Below, piece by piece: positions 63,295-64,000 of a stretch of DNA of 64,000 nt. The position numbers and the translations under genes were made by a program. The DNA comes from Thermomicrobium sp. 4228-Ro (GTDB lineage: Bacteria > Chloroflexota > Chloroflexia > Thermomicrobiales > Thermomicrobiaceae), in contig NZ_JAPFQM010000001.1 in the NCBI RefSeq assembly GCF_026241205.1, positions 806,001-870,000 of the forward strand. Direction: 5' to 3'. The number at the start of each line of letters is the position of its first letter. Position 1 is the first letter of the stretch. The notes under the pieces are model-generated. The model made no database searches. It was not told the origin of the DNA and saw only the letters and a list, made by a program, of their open reading frames with translations.

Positions 63295-63328
63295 CCAGGT
63301 ACCGCCTCTCCCTCCCAGTCGGATGACA

Positions 63329-64000
63329 TCAGTGGCTCAGAACCATCACAGGCGACGCTCCCTGCGTCGCCCGTGCCAGCACGTACTCCGCGATCAGCCC
63401 AGCCACATCGACATGGGTTGTCCGCATCAGCCCCTTGAACTCGACTCCGCCGTTGACTTCCAGAACCTTCAGACCGTCAGCCGTCTCGACCAGGTCGACG
63501 CCCGCGATATCGAGTCCGATCGTCCGTACGGCGCGCAAGGCGGCGCTCTCGATTTCCGGTGTCACCGGGCACGGCTGCGAGACAGCACCGCGCGCCACAT
63601 TGGTCACCCAGTGATCGGCCATCCGGTAGGATGCCGCGACCACCCGATCCCCTACTACGAAGACGCGGATATCCCGCCCCGGCTTCTCGACGTATTCCTG
63701 AAGATAGAAGACACCGTGGTGGAACGAGCCGAGCGTCCGCTTGTGCTGCAGGATCGCCCGCGCTGCAGCCGGCGAGTTGACGCGAGCGAGCAGCCGGCCC
63801 CACGAACCGGTGACCGGCTTGATCACCGCCGGGTATCCCAGCCGCTCCAGCGCAGCGAGTGCGCTCTCGACGTCGAACGCGACCATCGTGCGCAAGGTCG
63901 GCACGCCAGCTGCTGCGAGGAGACGCGTCGTGAGCACCTTGTCATCGGCGATCGCTGTCGCCTGACTCCGATTGATCGTCGGCACTCCGGCCGACTCGAA
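63329..64000 (-). CDS. lysX: LysX-type LysW ligase, 5'-truncated by window edge
   Basis: This ATP-grasp ligase attaches aminoadipate or glutamate to the LysW carrier. About 223 residues of the C-terminal part are visible; the frame is open to base 64000. PTINRSQATAIADDKVLTTR, YPAVIKPVTGSWGRLLARVN, VFYLQEYVEKPGRDIRVFVV and EVNGGVEFKGLMRTTHVD match LysX/RimK. LysW itself should lie beyond the window. Together with lysY, lysZ and lysJ this indicates LysW-mediated lysine and/or arginine synthesis. Confidence 0.9.
   Translation of the reverse strand, partial: FESAGVPTINRSQATAIADDKVLTTRLLAAAGVPTLRTMVAFDVESALAALERLGYPAVIKPVTGSWGRLLARVNSPAAARAILQHKRTLGSFHHGVFYLQEYVEKPGRDIRVFVVGDRVVAASYRMADHWVTNVARGAVSQPCPVTPEIESAALRAVRTIGLDIAGVDLVETADGLKVLEVNGGVEFKGLMRTTHVDVAGLIAEYVLARATQGASPVMVLSH

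Overview
This window is GC-rich, tightly packed bacterial chromosome. The LysW-type lysine/arginine genes at the right end, the stand-alone MreB, F420/flavin-type oxidoreductases, many GTG starts and purine-rich ribosome sites suggest a thermophilic Chloroflexota bacterium, probably Thermomicrobia (Thermomicrobium-like). This assignment is inference from gene content; no 16S or other marker is present. I saw no rRNA, tRNA, CRISPR array, transposase or integrase. Both edges cut genes: guaB on the left and lysX on the right.

Layout. 1-6.2 kb: IMP dehydrogenase, a secreted repeat protein, then a plus-strand run of small proteins, a luciferase-like oxidoreductase and a thioredoxin-fold protein. 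6.1-16.3 kb: a cyclase-family hydrolase, a decayed AI-2E-type exporter remnant, an Mg-type P-ATPase, an FAD oxidoreductase, MreB, a Nudix hydrolase, an ADP-ribosylglycohydrolase, a HAD phosphatase and a gene-poor 1.26 kb stretch. 16.3-25.2 kb: a minus-strand set nuoG-nuoI-aspartase/fumarase-aldehyde dehydrogenase, divergent from gatB and glutamate dehydrogenase. 25.3-35.1 kb: a coiled-coil repeat protein with a nuclease-like tail, a metallophosphoesterase/UspA/two-TrkA operon, a CmtR-like ArsR regulator with a CcdA-like membrane protein, two MFS transporters and a cupin. 35.3-40.7 kb: an acetoin-dehydrogenase-like operon (lipoyl-hydrolase E2, E1 alpha, E1 beta, AcoX-like kinase), then DUF488 and MgtC-like genes. 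40.8-47.1 kb: envelope proteins, an ECF sigma/anti-sigma pair coupled to an ABC exporter, and an MBL hydrolase. 47.2-55.8 kb: M16 peptidase, CinA-like amidase, MFS, zinc-ribbon protein, M50-like protease, alkyladenine glycosylase and valyl-tRNA synthetase, all minus strand. 56.4-58.8 kb: two small membrane proteins, a very cysteine-rich small ORF with a frameshifted upstream partner, and a LuxR-type regulator. 59.2-64 kb: lysJ-lysZ-methyltransferase-lysY-lysX.

The most unusual part is 57.0-58.8 kb. A LuxR-type regulator is followed by a perfect 11-bp-arm palindrome, then a broken reading frame leading into a 69-residue protein with 16 cysteines, then a small membrane protein. It looks like a cysteine-rich secreted peptide locus, loosely reminiscent of halocin-C8-type precursors, but it carries apparent frameshifts and may be decayed. 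Other points of interest are the CmtR-like sensor/CcdA operon, the lipoyl-hydrolase fusion, the near-identical 14-residue coiled-coil repeats, the methyltransferase inside the lys operon and six convergent gene pairs that overlap at their 3' ends.
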